The notes below the pieces were generated by a model. That model worked only from the letters and a program-made list of their open reading frames with translations, searched no databases and was not told where the DNA came from. A program made the translations under genes and the position numbers. A DNA stretch of 64,000 nucleotides, taken from contig NZ_FMHV01000002.1 of assembly GCF_900091465.1 (NCBI RefSeq), forward strand, positions 868,001-932,000. The letters are read 5' to 3'. This stretch comes from Micromonospora rhizosphaerae (GTDB lineage: Bacteria; Actinomycetota; Actinomycetes; Mycobacteriales; Micromonosporaceae). Shown one piece after another: positions 19,499-28,663 of this stretch (position 1 is its first letter; each line of letters begins with the position of its first letter).

Positions 19499-20019
19499 CT
19501 GGCGTCACCTCTTACAACACGTTGTGGACCGATCAGGTCGATCGTCCCGGTTCCGTCCGGGAAAGATCAAGACCGGCGGCGGTGGGCGACGCAAAGGTAC
19601 GGCACGGCCACCCCCGCCGCGACCCCCGGACGGTTACGCCCGGGTACCTATCCGATGGCCGGTCGCGCCCTCGATGGAGGCCTGGTGCGTGGGGGGAGTC
19701 GCGGACGGCACGGTTCGGCCCGCTACGGAGTTCTCAGCCGTCGCGCAGGGGTGCCGAGTGGCGGTTTAGCCGTGTGCGCAGAGTAAGATTGGAGGCGAGA
19801 CGAAGACCCGATACGGAGCGACGGACACGGGCCCGCAGGGCCCTTGATCATTGTCCCGCATCGGGTCGAGCCGATCGCGATCCGCGGGCAACCGCGGCGA
19901 CCGGCGTGCGCGACCCGTGGCCCGGAGTTCCCGGGCCGGTCCGTGCGCGCCGACGTCGCGTCCTGTCCGCCGAACCCGCGCCCGCGCCCTGGCGCGTCGG
20001 TGCGAGAAAGTGGCCGAGG
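19499..20019. promoter_or_regulatory. upstream region of gyrB
   Basis: There is no convincing gene in these 521 bp. A long in-frame upstream extension of gyrB to 19393 is Arg/Pro-rich and overlaps the divergent gene, so it is rejected. A small GGGCCC-GCA-GGGCCC hairpin lies at about 19829. Promoter elements could not be assigned. Confidence 0.5.
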
Positions 20020-21966
20020 GTGGCAGCGCAGGACAAACAGGAGTACGGCGCCGAGTCGATCACCGTTCTCGAGGGGCTGGAGGCGGTCCGGAAGCGGCCC
20101 GGTATGTACATCGGGTCCACCGGTGAACGGGGTCTGCACCACCTCGTGTGGGAGGTCGTCGACAACGCGGTCGACGAGGCGCTGGCCGGTTACTGCGACA
20201 CCATCGACGTGGTGCTGCTGGCCGACGGCGGGGTCCGGGTCACCGACAACGGCCGGGGCTTCCCGGTCGACCTGCACCCGAAGCTGAAGAAGCCGGGTGT
20301 CGAGGTGGCGCTGACCGTGCTGCACGCGGGTGGCAAGTTCGACGGCAAGGCGTACGCCGTCTCCGGCGGTCTGCACGGCGTCGGCGTCTCGGTCGTGAAC
20401 GCCCTCTCCACCCGGATGGAGGTGGAGATCCACAAGTCCGGTTTCGTGTGGCGGCAGCAGTACACCAACTCCAAGCCGACGCCGCTGGAGAAGGGCGAGA
20501 CCACCAACCGCACCGGATCCGCGGTCGCCTTCTGGCCGGATCCGAACGTCTTCGAGACCGTCGACTTCGACTTCCAGACCATCTACCGGCGCCTGCAGGA
20601 GATGGCCTTCCTCAACCGTGGCCTCACCATTCACCTGCTCGACGAGCGGGTCCCGGAGGGCGAGGAGGGCAAGCCCCGCGAGGTGACCTTCCTCTACAAG
20701 GGCGGCATCGCCGACTTCGTGCGACACCTCAACGCCTCGAAGAACCCGATCCACAAGACGGTGGTCGAGTTCGGCGCCGAGGAGGAGGGCATGTCGGTCG
20801 AGATCGCCATGCAGTGGAACGAGTCGTACGGCGAGTCGGTCTACACCTTCGCCAACACGATCAACACCCACGAGGGCGGTACCCACGAGGAGGGCTTCCG
20901 GGCCGCGCTGACCAGCGTGGTCAACCGGTACGGCACCGACCGGAAGCTGCTCAAGTCCGACGAGAAGCTCTCCGGCGAGGACATCCGCGAGGGCCTGGCC
21001 GCGATCATCTCGGTCAAGCTGGCCAACCCGCAGTTCGAGGGCCAGACCAAGACGAAGCTGGGCAACACCCCGGTGAAGAGCTTCGTGCAGCGGGTCTGCA
21101 ACGAGTGGCTGGTCGACTGGTTCGACCGGAACCCGGGCGAGGCCAAGACCATCATCCAGAAGGCGTCCCAGGCCGCCCGGGCCCGGATCGCCGCACAGCA
21201 GGCGCGGAAGCTGGCCCGGCGCAAGTCGCTGCTGGAGTCCGGCTCGATGCCGGGCAAGCTGGCCGACTGCCAGTCCACCGACCCGCGCGAGTCCGAGGTC
21301 TTCATCGTCGAGGGTGACTCGGCCGGCGGCTCGGCCAAGCAGGGGCGCGACCCGCGTACCCAGGCGATCCTGCCGATCCGCGGCAAGATCCTCAACGTGG
21401 AGAAGGCCCGGATCGACCGGGTGCTGAAGAACAACGAGGTCCAGGCGCTGATCACGGCGCTCGGCACCGGCATCCACGACGACTTCGACATCGAGAAGCT
21501 GCGGTACCACAAGATCGTGCTGATGGCCGACGCCGACGTCGACGGTCAGCACATCCAGACGCTGCTGCTCACCCTGCTGTTCCGCTTCATGCGGCCGCTG
21601 GTGGAGCTGGGCCACGTCTACCTCGCCGCACCGCCGCTGTACAAGATCAAGTGGAACAAGAAGGGCGACGACGCCCAGTACGCGTACTCGGACCGGGAGC
21701 GGGACGGGCTGATCGCGCTGCGCCAGCAGAAGAAGCCCAACGCCAAGCCGGACGACATCCAGCGGTTCAAGGGTCTCGGCGAGATGAACTACCCCGAGCT
21801 GTGGGAGACCACGATGAACCCGGCCACCCGTACGCTGCGCCAGGTGACGCTCGACGACGCCGCAACCGCCGACGAGCTGTTCAGCGTGCTGATGGGTGAG
21901 GACGTCGAGGCGCGCCGTTCGTTCATCCAGCGCAACGCCAAGGACGTGCGGTTCCTCGACATCTGA
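20020..21966 (+). CDS. gyrB: DNA gyrase subunit B
   Basis: GyrB is the ATPase half of gyrase, which introduces negative supercoils. The GTG at 20020 gives 648 residues beginning [20 protein letters not shown]. The GHKL ATPase motifs are [23 protein letters not shown] and the lid [15 protein letters not shown]. The TOPRIM domain shows [17 protein letters not shown] and [12 protein letters not shown]. The C-terminus ends [13 protein letters not shown], as usual. gyrA follows after 104 bp containing DnaA boxes. Confidence 0.97.
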   Translation: MAAQDKQEYGAESITVLEGLEAVRKRPGMYIGSTGERGLHHLVWEVVDNAVDEALAGYCDTIDVVLLADGGVRVTDNGRGFPVDLHPKLKKPGVEVALTVLHAGGKFDGKAYAVSGGLHGVGVSVVNALSTRMEVEIHKSGFVWRQQYTNSKPTPLEKGETTNRTGSAVAFWPDPNVFETVDFDFQTIYRRLQEMAFLNRGLTIHLLDERVPEGEEGKPREVTFLYKGGIADFVRHLNASKNPIHKTVVEFGAEEEGMSVEIAMQWNESYGESVYTFANTINTHEGGTHEEGFRAALTSVVNRYGTDRKLLKSDEKLSGEDIREGLAAIISVKLANPQFEGQTKTKLGNTPVKSFVQRVCNEWLVDWFDRNPGEAKTIIQKASQAARARIAAQQARKLARRKSLLESGSMPGKLADCQSTDPRESEVFIVEGDSAGGSAKQGRDPRTQAILPIRGKILNVEKARIDRVLKNNEVQALITALGTGIHDDFDIEKLRYHKIVLMADADVDGQHIQTLLLTLLFRFMRPLVELGHVYLAAPPLYKIKWNKKGDDAQYAYSDRERDGLIALRQQKKPNAKPDDIQRFKGLGEMNYPELWETTMNPATRTLRQVTLDDAATADELFSVLMGEDVEARRSFIQRNAKDVRFLDI

Positions 21967-21982
21967 CGGGTGACCGGCCGGG

Positions 21983-22034
21983 TGGTCCACAGGTTTATCC
22001 ACAGCTTGGCCGGTTTCCACAGCCGTTATCCACA
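21983..22034. promoter_or_regulatory. DnaA-box cluster in the gyrB-gyrA gap
   Basis: Two exact TTATCCACA boxes (21995-22003 and 22026-22034) and two weaker matches (TGGTCCACA 21983-21991 and GTTTCCACA 22013-22021) lie on the same strand within 52 bp, directly ahead of gyrA. The arrangement suggests DnaA control of gyrA or DnaA titration near the origin. Confidence 0.75.
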
Positions 22035-22070
22035 GCACGAACACGACTCTGAGTCTGATAAGGGTTAACA

Positions 22071-25000
22071 GTGACCGATACTCCCGAGTCCACCCCGAAC
22101 GAGCCCGAGACCCCGGAAAACCTCGCCGCGGTCGTGGCGCACGACCGGATCGAGCCGGTGGGGCTCGAGGTCGAGATGCAGCGCTCCTACCTCGACTACG
22201 CGATGAGCGTCATCGTAGGGCGGGCGCTGCCGGACGTCCGGGACGGGCTCAAGCCGGTCCACCGCAAGATCCTCTACGCCATGTTCGACTCCGGCTACCG
22301 GCCGGACCGCGGCTACGTGAAGTGCTCCCGCGTCGTCGGCGACGTGATGGGTCAGTTCCACCCGCACGGCGACTCGGCGATCTACGACGCGCTGGTCCGG
22401 ATGGCGCAGCCCTGGTCGCTGCGCTACCCGCTGGTCGACGGCAACGGCAACTTCGGCTCGCCGGGTAACGACCCGGCTGCCGCCATGCGGTACTGCATCA
22501 CCGGAGATGTCCGGATTCGTACTGCTGACGGGTCGTTCCGGATCGATCAGATCGTGCCGGGCGCGGCGCCGAGCAGCGAGACCGACGTCGAGCTCAAGGT
22601 CCGCGACCGCAACGGCGATCTGGTCCACGCCTCCAAGTTCTTCCACTCCGGCGAGCACCCCACGTTGCGGCTGCGCACCCGAGAGGGGTACGAGCTCACC
22701 GGTACCCACAACCACCCGGTGCTCTGTCTGGTGGACGTGGCCGGCGTGCCCACCCTGCTGTGGAAGCTGCTCGCCGAGATCTCCCCCGGCGACCGGGTGG
22801 TCCTCCAGCGCACCGCGCCGGACGAGATCGGCTACCCGATGCTGGAGCACGTCGAGGCCGCCGTCCTCGCCGGCGCCTTCGTCAGCGAGGGTTGGGTATC
22901 CGAGGGACGGGCCGGCTTCAACAACGTGGACCGGGACTTCTTCGTCCGCGTTCTTGCCGCCTACGACCTCGCTGTCGGTGGCCCGCGCTACGTCAACCAG
23001 CGCACCATCGCCTCGGGCAGCATCCTGCACGAGCTCGACGTCCAGGACCTTTCCGCGCTGCGGAAGAGCCTTCTCGGCGAGATGGTCGGGGTGCGGAGCG
23101 CTGCGAAGTTTGTGCCGGAGTTCGTCTGGCAGGGGCCGGCCGCGGTGAAGCGGGCCTTCCTCCAAGCGCTCTTCGAGGGCGACGGGTCGTCGTCGCTGCT
23201 GCCGCGCAACACCATCCAGATCACGTACTCGACCCGCAGCGACCGGCTCGCGCGCGAGGTGCAGCAGCTGCTGCTCGAGTTCGGCGTGATCAGCAAGCAG
23301 TGCCGGTATGACAACGGCGAGATCAAGGTGGTGGTGACCAACCGCCGTGATGCCCGGATCTTCGCTGCGCACGTCGGCTTCCTCGGCCGCAAGCAGGCCA
23401 AGCTGGAGTCGGAGCTTGCCGCCGTGCCCGCAACCAGCACGGCACTCTCCAACGACCACGTGCCGCTGGTCGGCAACTTCATCCGGGAGCACGGCGCTCA
23501 GCGCTGGACCGAGCGGGACTGGCTGCGCCGGCACAATGTCGACCGGATCGAGCGTTGGGAGCGGGACCGCGAGGAGATCGCGGCCCGGATCACCAACCGC
23601 GATGTGCTCGACGTGGTCGAGCCGCTGGTCGACGGCCGCTTCTACTACGCCGAGGTCGCCAGCGTTGCCGACACCGGCGTCCAGCCGGTCTACAGCATCC
23701 GGGTGGACACCGACGACCACTCCTTCATTTCCGACGGCTTCGTCAGCCACAACACGGAGTGCAAGCTCGACCCGCTGGCGATGGAGATGCTGCGGGACAT
23801 CGACGAGGACACCGTCGACCTGCAGGACAACTACGACGGCCGGGCCAAGGAGCCCACCATCCTGCCGTCCCGGATCCCCAACCTGCTGATCAACGGGTCG
23901 GAGGGCATCGCGGTCGGCATGGCCACCAAGATCCCGCCGCACAACCTGCGCGAGATCGGCGCCGCCGTCCAGTGGTGCCTGGAGCACCCGGAGGCCGACG
24001 AGGCCACCACGCTCGAGGCGCTGCTGGAGATCGTCAAGGGCCCCGACTTTCCGACCCACGGCCTGATCGTCGGCCAGGCCGGCATCCAGGACGCGTACCG
24101 GACCGGGCGCGGCTCGATCCGGATGCGCGCCGTGGTCGAGGTCGAGGAGGACAAGCGCGGCCGTCCCGCGCTGGTGGTCAGCGAGCTGCCCTACCAGGTC
24201 AACCCGGACAACCTGGCCGAGCGGATCGCCGAGCTGATCAAGGAGGGCAAGCTCGGCGGGATCGCGGACATCCGCGACGAGTCCTCCGGGCGTACCGGCA
24301 TGCGGATCGTGCTCGTGCTCAAGCGCGACGCGGTCGCCAAGGTGGTGCTGAACAACCTCTACAAGCACACCCAGCTCCAGGAGACCTTCGGGGCCAACAT
24401 GCTGGCGCTGGTCGACGGCGTGCCGCGCACGCTCAACCTGGCCCAGTTCATCCGCTACTACGTCGAGCACCAGATCGAGGTCATCCGCCGGCGGACCGCG
24501 TTCCGGCTGCGCAAGGCCGAGGAGCGTGCGCACATCCTGCGCGGCCTGGCCAAGGCGCTGGACGCGCTCGACGAGGTGATCGCCCTGATCCGGCGCTCGC
24601 CCACGGTCGAGGACGCCCGCCAGGGCCTGATCCGGCTGCTGGAGATCGACGAGGTCCAGGCGACCGCGATCCTGGACATGCAGCTGCGCCGGCTGGCCGC
24701 CCTGGAGCGGCAGCGGATCCTGGACGACCTGGCCAAGCTCGAACTCGAGATCGCCGACCTCAAGGACATCCTGGCCAAGCCGGAGCGGCAGCGGAGGATC
24801 GTCTCGGAGGAGCTGGGCGAGATCGTCGCGAAGTGGGGCGACGACCGGCGGACGAAGATCATCCCATTCGAGGGTGAGGTCTCGATGGAGGACCTGATCG
24901 CCCGCGAGGACGTGGTCGTCACCATCACCCGGACCGGGTACGCCAAGCGCACCAAGGTCGACCTGTACCGCTCGCAGCGGCGCGGCGGCAAGGGCGTCAG

Positions 25001-25850
25001 CGGTGCCACCCTCCGGCAGGACGACATCGTCAGCCATTTCTTCGTATGCTCTACCCACGACTGGATCTTGTTTTTCACGAACAAGGGCCGGGTCTATCGG
25101 GCCAAGGCGTACGAACTTCCGGAGGCCAGTAGGGTAGCCAAGGGTCAGCACGTGGCCAATCTGCTCGCCTTCCAAGCGGACGAGCAGATCGCGCAGATCA
25201 TCGAAATCCCCAACTACCAGGTGGCCCCCTACCTGGTACTCGCCACGAAGAATGGCCTGGTGAAGAAGACGCGGCTCGAGGAGTTCGACTCCCCCCGGTC
25301 CGGCGGCATCATCGCGATCAACCTCCGCGATGAGGACGAGCTGGTCGGTGCCGCCCTGGTGGCGCCGGAGGACGACCTGCTCCTGGTCTCGAAGAACGCA
25401 CAGGCCATCCGGTTCAGCGCCACGGACGAGGCGTTGCGGCCGATGGGCCGGGCCACCTCGGGCGTGATCGGCATGCGGTTCAGCGAGGACGACGTCCTGC
25501 TGGCCATGGAGGTGGTCCGCGAGGGTATGGACGTGCTGGTGGCGACGAACGGCGGCTACGCGAAACGTACGCCGATCGAGGAATACCCCGTCCAGGGTCG
25601 GGGAGGTAAGGGTGTGCTGACTGCGAAGATCACCGAGCGCCGGGGTGGTCTGGTCGGCGCGGTGGTGATCAACCCGGATGACGAGCTGTTCGCTATCACC
25701 AGCAACGGCGGCGTCATTCGGACTCCGGTGAAGCCTGTACGCCGTACCCGTGACCGGAACACAATGGGGGTCAAGCTGATGGACCTCCCGGACGGCGTGA
25801 CTATCGTGGCGATTGCTCGCAATGCCGACGAGCCTGACGAACAGGACTAG
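22071..25850 (+). CDS. gyrA: DNA gyrase subunit A, intein-containing precursor
   Basis: GyrA cuts and religates DNA through a covalent tyrosine link. The 1259-residue precursor contains a 420-residue intein; splicing would leave an 839-residue GyrA, the normal length. The N-extein carries [40 protein letters not shown] and the catalytic Tyr141 (AAMRY). The C-extein resumes at [13 protein letters not shown]. The C-terminal beta-pinwheel has the GyrA box QRRGGKG (about precursor 969-975). The start is GTG ([12 protein letters not shown]). DUF3566 follows immediately. Confidence 0.97.
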   Translation: MTDTPESTPNEPETPENLAAVVAHDRIEPVGLEVEMQRSYLDYAMSVIVGRALPDVRDGLKPVHRKILYAMFDSGYRPDRGYVKCSRVVGDVMGQFHPHGDSAIYDALVRMAQPWSLRYPLVDGNGNFGSPGNDPAAAMRYCITGDVRIRTADGSFRIDQIVPGAAPSSETDVELKVRDRNGDLVHASKFFHSGEHPTLRLRTREGYELTGTHNHPVLCLVDVAGVPTLLWKLLAEISPGDRVVLQRTAPDEIGYPMLEHVEAAVLAGAFVSEGWVSEGRAGFNNVDRDFFVRVLAAYDLAVGGPRYVNQRTIASGSILHELDVQDLSALRKSLLGEMVGVRSAAKFVPEFVWQGPAAVKRAFLQALFEGDGSSSLLPRNTIQITYSTRSDRLAREVQQLLLEFGVISKQCRYDNGEIKVVVTNRRDARIFAAHVGFLGRKQAKLESELAAVPATSTALSNDHVPLVGNFIREHGAQRWTERDWLRRHNVDRIERWERDREEIAARITNRDVLDVVEPLVDGRFYYAEVASVADTGVQPVYSIRVDTDDHSFISDGFVSHNTECKLDPLAMEMLRDIDEDTVDLQDNYDGRAKEPTILPSRIPNLLINGSEGIAVGMATKIPPHNLREIGAAVQWCLEHPEADEATTLEALLEIVKGPDFPTHGLIVGQAGIQDAYRTGRGSIRMRAVVEVEEDKRGRPALVVSELPYQVNPDNLAERIAELIKEGKLGGIADIRDESSGRTGMRIVLVLKRDAVAKVVLNNLYKHTQLQETFGANMLALVDGVPRTLNLAQFIRYYVEHQIEVIRRRTAFRLRKAEERAHILRGLAKALDALDEVIALIRRSPTVEDARQGLIRLLEIDEVQATAILDMQLRRLAALERQRILDDLAKLELEIADLKDILAKPERQRRIVSEELGEIVAKWGDDRRTKIIPFEGEVSMEDLIAREDVVVTITRTGYAKRTKVDLYRSQRRGGKGVSGATLRQDDIVSHFFVCSTHDWILFFTNKGRVYRAKAYELPEASRVAKGQHVANLLAFQADEQIAQIIEIPNYQVAPYLVLATKNGLVKKTRLEEFDSPRSGGIIAINLRDEDELVGAALVAPEDDLLLVSKNAQAIRFSATDEALRPMGRATSGVIGMRFSEDDVLLAMEVVREGMDVLVATNGGYAKRTPIEEYPVQGRGGKGVLTAKITERRGGLVGAVVINPDDELFAITSNGGVIRTPVKPVRRTRDRNTMGVKLMDLPDGVTIVAIARNADEPDEQD
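22494..23753 (+). other. GyrA intein with LAGLIDADG homing-endonuclease domain (420 residues)
   Basis: This protein-splicing element is inserted in frame between the catalytic Tyr codon and Thr. It starts with Cys ([15 protein letters not shown]), has the splicing motif TGTHNHPV, and ends [21 protein letters not shown] before +1 Thr, so all canonical splicing residues are present. Between them lie two LAGLIDADG-like helices, LAGAFVSEG (about 22867-22893) and LQALFEGDG (about 23161-23187), each keeping an acidic residue at the catalytic position. Site and length match the GyrA inteins known from mycobacteria such as M. leprae; that comparison is from memory. Confidence 0.95.
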
Positions 25851-25853
25851 TTG

Positions 25854-26762
25854 ATGACGGAGACACAGGCGAAGTCGGGGAACACGGGGACCTCGGCCAA
25901 CCCGGTCGACGAGGAGGCCGCAAAGGGCGGCACACCAGCGACCGGCCGCGCGGCCGTGGGCCGGGCCACGGTCCCCGCCGACGCGCCTGCCCCGAAGTTC
26001 ACCCGGGCCCCTGGCATGGCGCCCCCGCCGGACAAGCCGGCCGAGGACTCGGGGGCGAGCGAGAAGACCGAGCAGGCCAAGGCCGGCCCCTCGACCTCCG
26101 CCGACAGCCCGGCCGCCCCGGGGGCTGCGAAGCCCGCCACGCCGCAGCCGGTCAAGGCCGCTGCGGCCCGGCCGTCGACCGGCACCACCGGGACCCAGTC
26201 GCGGATCGGGGCCGGCCTCGGCACCGCCCCCAAGCCCGCGCCGGACGGTGCCCGTCCCGGCACCACGGCTCGCCGCCCGCCGAACGGTGGCGGCCTGCCG
26301 CCGGGCATCAGCAGCGCCGCCGCAGTCGGCGCCGCGCGCGTGGGTGAGGCGGTACGCGCGGCGCGTACCTCGGTCAGCTCGGCCGCGTCCCGCGGGCCCC
26401 GCCGGGCCCGGCTGAACCTCAAGCGGATCGACCCGTGGTCCGTGATGAAGTTCGCCTTCGCGGTCTCGGTGGTCCTCTTCATCGTGGTGGTCGTCGCCAC
26501 CTCGGTGCTCTACCTGGCCCTCGACGCGATGGGCGTGTTCAAGAGCGTCAACGACAGCCTGACCGACCTGGTCAGCGCCGGCGGCGGGCAGAGCGCCGAC
26601 GGCTTCCGGATCACCGCCAAGGGCGTGATCCTCAGCTCCGCGCTGATGGGCCTGGTCAACGTCGTGCTCTTCACCGCGCTCGCCACGCTCGGCGCGTTCG
26701 TCTACAACGTCTGCGCCGACCTGGTCGGCGGGATCGAGTTGACGCTGGCCGAGCGGGACTGA
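25854..26762 (+). CDS. DUF3566 membrane protein
   Basis: DUF3566 proteins are encoded directly after gyrA in most actinobacteria. The first 185 or so residues are Pro/Ala/Thr-rich and likely disordered and cytoplasmic. The conserved domain then begins LNLKRIDPWSVMKFAFAVSVVLFIVVVVATSVLYLAL, a membrane span. After a soluble loop (SVNDSLTDLVSAGG) comes a second span (LMGLVNVVLFTALATLGAFVYNV). The ATG at 25854 is 3 bp after the gyrA stop, so it is cotranscribed. A cell-envelope role is likely but unproven. Confidence 0.9.
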   Translation: MTETQAKSGNTGTSANPVDEEAAKGGTPATGRAAVGRATVPADAPAPKFTRAPGMAPPPDKPAEDSGASEKTEQAKAGPSTSADSPAAPGAAKPATPQPVKAAAARPSTGTTGTQSRIGAGLGTAPKPAPDGARPGTTARRPPNGGGLPPGISSAAAVGAARVGEAVRAARTSVSSAASRGPRRARLNLKRIDPWSVMKFAFAVSVVLFIVVVVATSVLYLALDAMGVFKSVNDSLTDLVSAGGGQSADGFRITAKGVILSSALMGLVNVVLFTALATLGAFVYNVCADLVGGIELTLAERD

Positions 26763-26772
26763 ACCACCGACG

Positions 26773-26812
26773 ACGCCGGGGCGCCGCGGTAAAGCGGTGG
26801 CCCCGGCGGCGC
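26773..26812 (+). terminator. probable terminator of gyrA-DUF3566
   Basis: An imperfect GC-rich hairpin (GCCGGGGC arm pairing with GGCCCCGGC) begins about 12 bp past the DUF3566 stop. Confidence 0.5.
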
Positions 26813-26913
26813 GCATCCGGGTAGGTTCGATGCGGTACGGGTGAGAGCCGCGCCACGGGCACCCCGATTTGGGGACGGGCGCGACAATGAGTTAACCTTG
26901 CTCGTCGCTACGC

Positions 26914-26987
26914 GGGGCTATAGCTCAGTCGGTTAGAGCGCAGAGCTGATAACTCTGAGGTCGCTGGTTCGATTCCAGCTAGCCCCA
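26914..26987 (+). tRNA. tRNA-Ile (GAT)
   Basis: A 74-nt cloverleaf with acceptor GGGGCTA pairing TAGCCCC, D-loop AGTCGGTTA, anticodon loop CTGATAA (anticodon GAT) and T-loop TTCGATT. CCA is not encoded (the sequence continues CCG). Its place after gyrA is conserved. Confidence 0.97.
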
Positions 26988-27029
26988 CCGCACGTCCTCC
27001 GACGGCAGTCGAGCGCGAGGGGTCGCCCC

Positions 27030-27158
27030 ATGTTCAAGAAGCTTCTGTTCCTGGTCGGCGTCGTCGGCGTGGCTGCGGTAGTAGCCAAGAAGGTCAAGGC
27101 GTCCAACGACGAGCGCGCCCTCTGGCACGAGGCGACCACCGCGCCCGACCTGCGTTGA
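27030..27158 (+). CDS. DLW-39 family small membrane protein
   Basis: This 42-residue protein is encoded between tRNA-Ile and tRNA-Ala, where actinobacteria commonly carry a DLW-39 family gene. It reads MFKKLLFLVGVVGVAAVVAKK, a single membrane anchor, then a short charged tail ending ERALWHEATTAPDLR. The DLW of the family name is ALW here. Function is unknown. The context and shape make the assignment fairly firm despite the small size. Confidence 0.8.
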   Translation: MFKKLLFLVGVVGVAAVVAKKVKASNDERALWHEATTAPDLR

Positions 27159-27201
27159 CCTTCCGCTCGACTGCCAGCACCAGGCGGCTCCGCCCGCCCT
27201 C

Positions 27202-27274
27202 GGGGCCCTAGCTCAACTGGCAGAGCACTGCCTTTGCAAGGCAGGGGTTAGGGGTTCAAGTCCCCTGGGCTCCA
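27202..27274 (+). tRNA. tRNA-Ala (TGC), integration target
   Basis: A 73-nt cloverleaf with acceptor GGGGCCC pairing GGGCTCC, including the G3-T70 pair that identifies alanine tRNAs. The anticodon TGC is at 27235-27237, in loop TTTGCAA. Its 3' end (27251-27274) is part of the att repeat of the integrated element, which restores the complete tRNA. Confidence 0.97.
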
Positions 27275-27275
27275 C
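27251..27275 (+). other. attL core of the integrated element
   Basis: The 25 bp from the T-arm to one base past tRNA-Ala are repeated perfectly at 39749-39773. This marks the left boundary of the AICE, 58 bp from the end of its integrase gene. Confidence 0.92.
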
Positions 27276-27306
27276 CAGCGCTTTTCTTGGTTGATCTCGG
27301 TCCCGA

Positions 27307-27329
27307 GTACAGCCATTCGTACAGCCAAG
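27307..27329. repeat. left arm-type site candidate
   Basis: GTACAGCCA occurs at 27307-27315 and 27319-27327, period 12, between attL and int. The 23-bp block reappears with one mismatch at 38747-38769 near the other end. Paired, helically phased repeats flanking an att core resemble integrase arm-binding sites. Confidence 0.6.
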
Positions 27330-27332
27330 CGG

Positions 27333-28484
27333 TCACGCTGTCCCCTCCTCGCCCAACACGCGATCGATCGCCGAGGCAGCCTGGCGCGCGCGCGCCGGCA
27401 GAACGTGTCCGTAGGTGTCGGCCGTCATCCGGATCGTGGAGTGCCCGAGCAGCTCCATCACCGTGCGCAGCTCCTCGCCCTGATCGAGCAGGAATGTGGC
27501 GAAGGCGTGCCGCAGATCGTGCAGGTGCAGCCAGTCCAAGCCGGCCGTTACCCGGAGCTGCTCAAAGCGCCGGTTGACGTTCCGCGGCTCCATCGGCGTA
27601 CCGATCGTGCTGGCGAAGACCAGGCCGAGATCCGACCACACCTCACCAGCCGCAAGCCGTTCCCTGGCCTGCCGCACCCGCTGCGACTCCAACGCCCGCA
27701 CGGCGAGGGTCGACAACGGCAGCGGACGACTAGACCGGTGCGTCTTCGGTGGCACGAACTCCAGGCCCCGATCCGTTCGCTGGAGCGTTTGCCGAACGAA
27801 CAGAGCCCTTCCCGGCAGGTCGACATCCGACCAGCGAAGGCCCAGCAGTTCGGCCCGCCGGAGCCCGGTCGCCAGTGCCATTACGAACAGCGATTCCAGC
27901 CGGTCACCCGTCAGCGCGGACAGCAGCGCCTTGGCTTCCTCGGGACTCAGCGCACGCCGCTCAGACCGACCGAGGGCCGGCGGCTTGGCCGCCTTGGCGA
28001 CGTTGCGCGGGACCAGGTCCATCCGCTCAGCGTCGGCCAGGGCGACGCGCAGCACGGCGTGCACCTTGATGATGCTGGCCGGCGCGAGCCTGCCCCGAAG
28101 CCCGGTAAGAAACCGCTGCACATCCCGAGGTGTCAGCCGGTCGAGCTTCACTCGGCCTAGGCCCGGCACCAGGTGCTTGGTCACCGCCAGGCGGTAGCGC
28201 ACCAGCGTGGACGGCCGTGTCCCGTCGTGCGCCTTGACGTCCCGCAGCCACTCGGTCAACCAGGCTTCCACCGTTCGAGGTTGCGCCGCGAGGTCGACGC
28301 CGAGCTGAAGCTGTTTCCGCAGCTCGTCCCGCTTCCGGACCGCCTCGGCCTCGCTCTTGGCGTAGACGTATTTACGCTTCCGCTTCCCGTCGATCCAGCC
28401 CAGGTCGACCGCCGCCGCCCACACGCCCGGGCGTTGCTCGTACACCGAGCCCTCACCATGAGCACGACGCCGCCGGCCGGTCAT
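27333..28484 (-). CDS. int: tyrosine recombinase integrase of the AICE
   Basis: The integrase catalyses site-specific integration and excision at tRNA-Ala. The 383-residue protein has an arm-binding N-terminus (HGEGSVYEQRPGVWAAAVDL), an SAM-like core-binding domain (about 70-160) and a complete catalytic domain. Catalytic residues seen are Arg209/210 in ATGLRRAELLGLRW, Lys247 in PPKTHRSSR, His322 and Arg325 in HDLRH, His348 in LLGHS, and Tyr358 in DTYGH. Its ATG overlaps the xis stop by 4 bp. Confidence 0.95.
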   Translation of the reverse strand: MTGRRRRAHGEGSVYEQRPGVWAAAVDLGWIDGKRKRKYVYAKSEAEAVRKRDELRKQLQLGVDLAAQPRTVEAWLTEWLRDVKAHDGTRPSTLVRYRLAVTKHLVPGLGRVKLDRLTPRDVQRFLTGLRGRLAPASIIKVHAVLRVALADAERMDLVPRNVAKAAKPPALGRSERRALSPEEAKALLSALTGDRLESLFVMALATGLRRAELLGLRWSDVDLPGRALFVRQTLQRTDRGLEFVPPKTHRSSRPLPLSTLAVRALESQRVRQARERLAAGEVWSDLGLVFASTIGTPMEPRNVNRRFEQLRVTAGLDWLHLHDLRHAFATFLLDQGEELRTVMELLGHSTIRMTADTYGHVLPARARQAASAIDRVLGEEGTA

Positions 28485-28663
28485 GCCGCGAACTCTTCAT
28501 CAGCCGACAGGAACTCATCAATCGCCGTCAGCGGGATCAGGCGAGCTCGACCAGCCTTGATCGAACGAAGTCGCCCCGAGCGCATCAGGACGTAGATGGT
28601 GTCCCGGCAGACGCCGAGAAGCGCCGCAGCCTCAGCCGGTCGGACGCTCTTCCTCTCCCTCAC
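28481..28663 (-). CDS. xis: excisionase (helix-turn-helix)
   Basis: This 60-residue protein reads RERKSVRPAEAAALLGVCRD, then TIYVLMRSGRLRSIKAGRAR, and ends FLSADEEFAA. It is a MerR/excisionase-type HTH that bends att DNA and drives excision with Int. The GTG start at 28663 overlaps the repSA stop (GTGA), and its own stop overlaps the int start (ATGA). This is the standard rep-xis-int arrangement of pSAM2-type elements. Confidence 0.92.
   Translation of the reverse strand: MRERKSVRPAEAAALLGVCRDTIYVLMRSGRLRSIKAGRARLIPLTAIDEFLSADEEFAA

Noticed and set aside
19393..20019. Extended N-terminus for GyrB
   Set aside because: The extension is Arg/Pro-rich and overlaps the divergent gene; GTG 20020 gives the conserved GyrB start.
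22065..26816. A 1583-codon minus-strand frame opposite gyrA
   Set aside because: It is an antisense shadow of gyrA and DUF3566 with low-complexity composition; the plus strand has clear domains.
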